Assembly (NCBI GenBank): GCA_947460085.1
Contig: CANHGA010000125.1
Location: 1-6,311, forward strand
Reading direction: 5' to 3'
Origin: Synechococcaceae cyanobacterium
GTDB lineage: Bacteria > Cyanobacteriota > Cyanobacteriia > PCC-6307 > Cyanobiaceae
DNA length: 6,311 bases
The position numbers and the translations under genes were made by a program. Under the pieces are notes generated by a model that was not told where the DNA came from, made no database searches, and was given only the letters and a program-made list of their open reading frames with translations. This document shows, piece by piece, positions 5,449 through 6,311 of the stretch (the first letter of the stretch is position 1; each line of letters begins with the position of its first letter).

Positions 5449-5967
5449 TTGTTGTCAGCTCCTGCCTCCCCAGCCCTGCGCTGGCTGACCGCCGCTTTGC
5501 TGTTCGCCGGAGCGGGCTTATCCATCGTTCTGCCGTTTGTGTCGGCCACCCTGCTCACCATCGCCATCGGAGCCGTGGCTGTGGTGGCAGGTATCTCCCA
5601 AGTGCTGCGGCTTAGCGGCGAAGCTGATACCAAGGGCAAAATCTTCCGCCTGCTCTCAGGCTTGCTCTACGTGGGTGGCGGCATCTGGGTCTTGGCCTTC
5701 CCCATCGACAGCGAAGTGAGCCTCACCCTGTTTGTGGGATTCCTGCTTGCCTTTGAAGGGGTGATGGAATTGGCCGCCGCCGCCACCAACGAGGGGCCTG
5801 CCAGGGCCTTGGTGCTGGTGGATGGGGTGGTCACAGCCATCTTGGGGGGCATGTTGATCGCCGAATGGCCCAGCGACAGCATCTGGGCGATTGGCATGCT
5901 GTTTGGCATCGGCTTGGCCTTCTCAGCCATCAACATGCTCACCGCGCCGAACCAAGCCGCGGCCTAG
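5449..5967 (+). CDS. HdeD/DUF308-family six-helix membrane protein
   Basis: A 172-residue, strongly hydrophobic protein with about six helices in three hairpins (roughly 12-30, 33-52, 67-85, 90-110, 120-138, 144-164). The repeated short-helix layout and the closing segment IWAIGMLFGIGLAFSAINML (145-164) match the HdeD/DUF308 family. HdeD is linked to acid resistance in enterobacteria; the role in cyanobacteria is not something the sequence shows. A short loop with charged residues (GEADTKGK, 57-64) separates helices 2 and 3. There is no in-frame ATG before residue 106, well inside the membrane domain, and the frame is closed by TAA at 5401-5403. Translation must therefore start at a non-ATG codon: TTG at 5449, TTG at 5452 or, less likely, CTG at 5428. 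No clear Shine-Dalgarno is visible. The gene is divergent from the oxidase operon and ends 11 bases from the convergent ggt stop. Confidence 0.85.
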   Translation: MLSAPASPALRWLTAALLFAGAGLSIVLPFVSATLLTIAIGAVAVVAGISQVLRLSGEADTKGKIFRLLSGLLYVGGGIWVLAFPIDSEVSLTLFVGFLLAFEGVMELAAAATNEGPARALVLVDGVVTAILGGMLIAEWPSDSIWAIGMLFGIGLAFSAINMLTAPNQAAA

Positions 5968-5978
5968 GTCGCAAACCG

Positions 5979-6311
5979 CTACTCCCCCGCCGCCCCGGCA
6001 TCGCGGCGGCGGGGGTCGGCAAACCCGTAACTTCCGGCCGGCCGGCCGCTGGGCCCTCTTAGGGATTCCGCGCTATTGGCCGATCCCATGGCAGGCCCCT
6101 TCACCAGGCGGTGACCCATGGCTTCCAGCATCTTGATGGTGTCAGGGCTCAAGCCCTGTTCGATCAACACCTGGTCGGGCCAGAGTTGGCTGTGGATCCG
6201 CGGTGCTGCCACGGCTGAGGCCAGGTTCAAGCCGTGCACCAGGCGGTTGAGCAGCACCTGCAACACGGTGGTGATGATCCGGCTACCACCGGGGCTGCCC
6301 GTGGCCAGCAG
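5979..6311 (-). CDS. ggt: Gamma-glutamyltransferase, C-terminal part (5' end beyond window)
   Basis: The frame is open from the window edge to a TAG at 5981-5979 and encodes the last 110 residues of gamma-glutamyltransferase, the N-terminal nucleophile hydrolase that splits glutathione and transfers its glutamyl group. Visible landmarks are ATGSPGGSRIITTVLQ (window residues 3-18), whose two glycines form the oxyanion hole in characterised enzymes. NAPRxH-like AAPRIHSQ follows, then QGLSPDTIKMLEAMGH, AMGSANS and the terminal YGFADPRRRDAGAAGE, matching the usual GASDPR-type ending. The catalytic threonine at the autoprocessing site lies upstream, outside the window, so integrity of the enzyme cannot be judged. 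The family is usually exported to the periplasm, but the signal peptide would also be outside. A Gly/Arg/Pro-rich stretch coded by a CCGG repeat (6034-6048) sits in a loop before the last strand. It is convergent with the HdeD-family gene. Confidence 0.93.
   Translation of the reverse strand: MLATGSPGGSRIITTVLQVLLNRLVHGLNLASAVAAPRIHSQLWPDQVLIEQGLSPDTIKMLEAMGHRLVKGPAMGSANSAESLRGPSGRPAGSYGFADPRRRDAGAAGE
5984..6015. terminator. GC-rich hairpin between convergent HdeD-family gene and ggt, inside the ggt 3' end
   Basis: A perfect 11-base inverted repeat, CCCCCGCCGCC (5984-5994) with GGCGGCGGGGG (6005-6015), encloses a 10-base loop and begins 17 bases after the HdeD-family stop codon. It would be very stable in RNA. 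No T-run follows on either strand, so it is not a canonical intrinsic terminator, but a stem this strong could stop or pause transcription or protect the 3' end of the HdeD-family mRNA. For ggt it lies within the final coding codons (those for the RRRDAGAAGE end), upstream of the stop at 5979-5981, so its arms are also constrained by protein coding. Confidence 0.45.

Noticed and set aside
5298..5639. 113-codon minus-strand frame spanning the divergent region and the start of the HdeD-family gene
   Set aside because: It lies opposite the membrane helices of the HdeD-family protein, overlaps the DUF2231 start, and has no family features or ribosome site.

Overview
The window looks like chromosomal DNA of a unicellular cyanobacterium of the Synechococcus/Cyanobium type. 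The base composition is moderately GC-rich, the genes are packed with almost no spacers, and the core is a terminal-oxidase operon of the kind known in cyanobacteria. I saw no perfect copy of the cyanobacterial octamer GCGATCGC, which fits the picocyanobacterial clade better than Synechocystis- or Nostoc-like genomes. This placement is inference from gene content; no phylogenetic marker gene is present.

Minus strand, 5305 down to 1: one tightly packed gene string. In transcription order it holds two four-helix DUF2231 membrane proteins (5305-4808 and 4808-4170), cytochrome oxidase subunit II (ctaC, 4173-3235), subunit I (ctaD, 3229-1559), subunit III (ctaE, 1555-977), an 11-codon mini-ORF (960-925) and the first 309 residues of a GMC-family FAD oxidoreductase (928 to beyond base 1). 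Junctions are 1- or 4-base overlaps or gaps of 3, 5 and 16 bases, so the genes are almost certainly co-transcribed and translationally coupled.

The oxidase is the most informative part. Subunit I has all six heme and CuB histidines and complete-looking proton channels of the A2 kind (Tyr-Ser in place of the channel glutamate). Subunit II keeps only one of the six CuA positions; the other five are replaced in exact register. The interface magnesium site shared by subunits I and II is lost as well. This is the signature of the cyanobacterial alternative respiratory terminal oxidase (ARTO), a bo-like enzyme thought to take electrons from quinol rather than from cytochrome c or plastocyanin. The two histidine-bearing DUF2231 proteins and the GMC flavoprotein in the same operon are candidate partners: membrane electron-transfer or assembly factors, and a soluble dehydrogenase.

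Plus strand, 5449-5967: an HdeD/DUF308-family six-helix membrane protein with an apparent TTG start, transcribed divergently from the oxidase operon across a 143-base intergenic region (5306-5448) that must hold the promoters for both directions.

Minus strand, 5979-6311: the C-terminal 110 residues of gamma-glutamyltransferase (ggt), convergent with the HdeD gene. The two stop codons are only 11 bases apart, and a strong GC-rich hairpin (5984-6015) lies inside the last ggt codons, where it may end transcription from the HdeD side.

No tRNA, rRNA, insertion sequence, CRISPR array or phage gene was seen. The window is metabolic/respiratory chromosome rather than a mobile or defence island.
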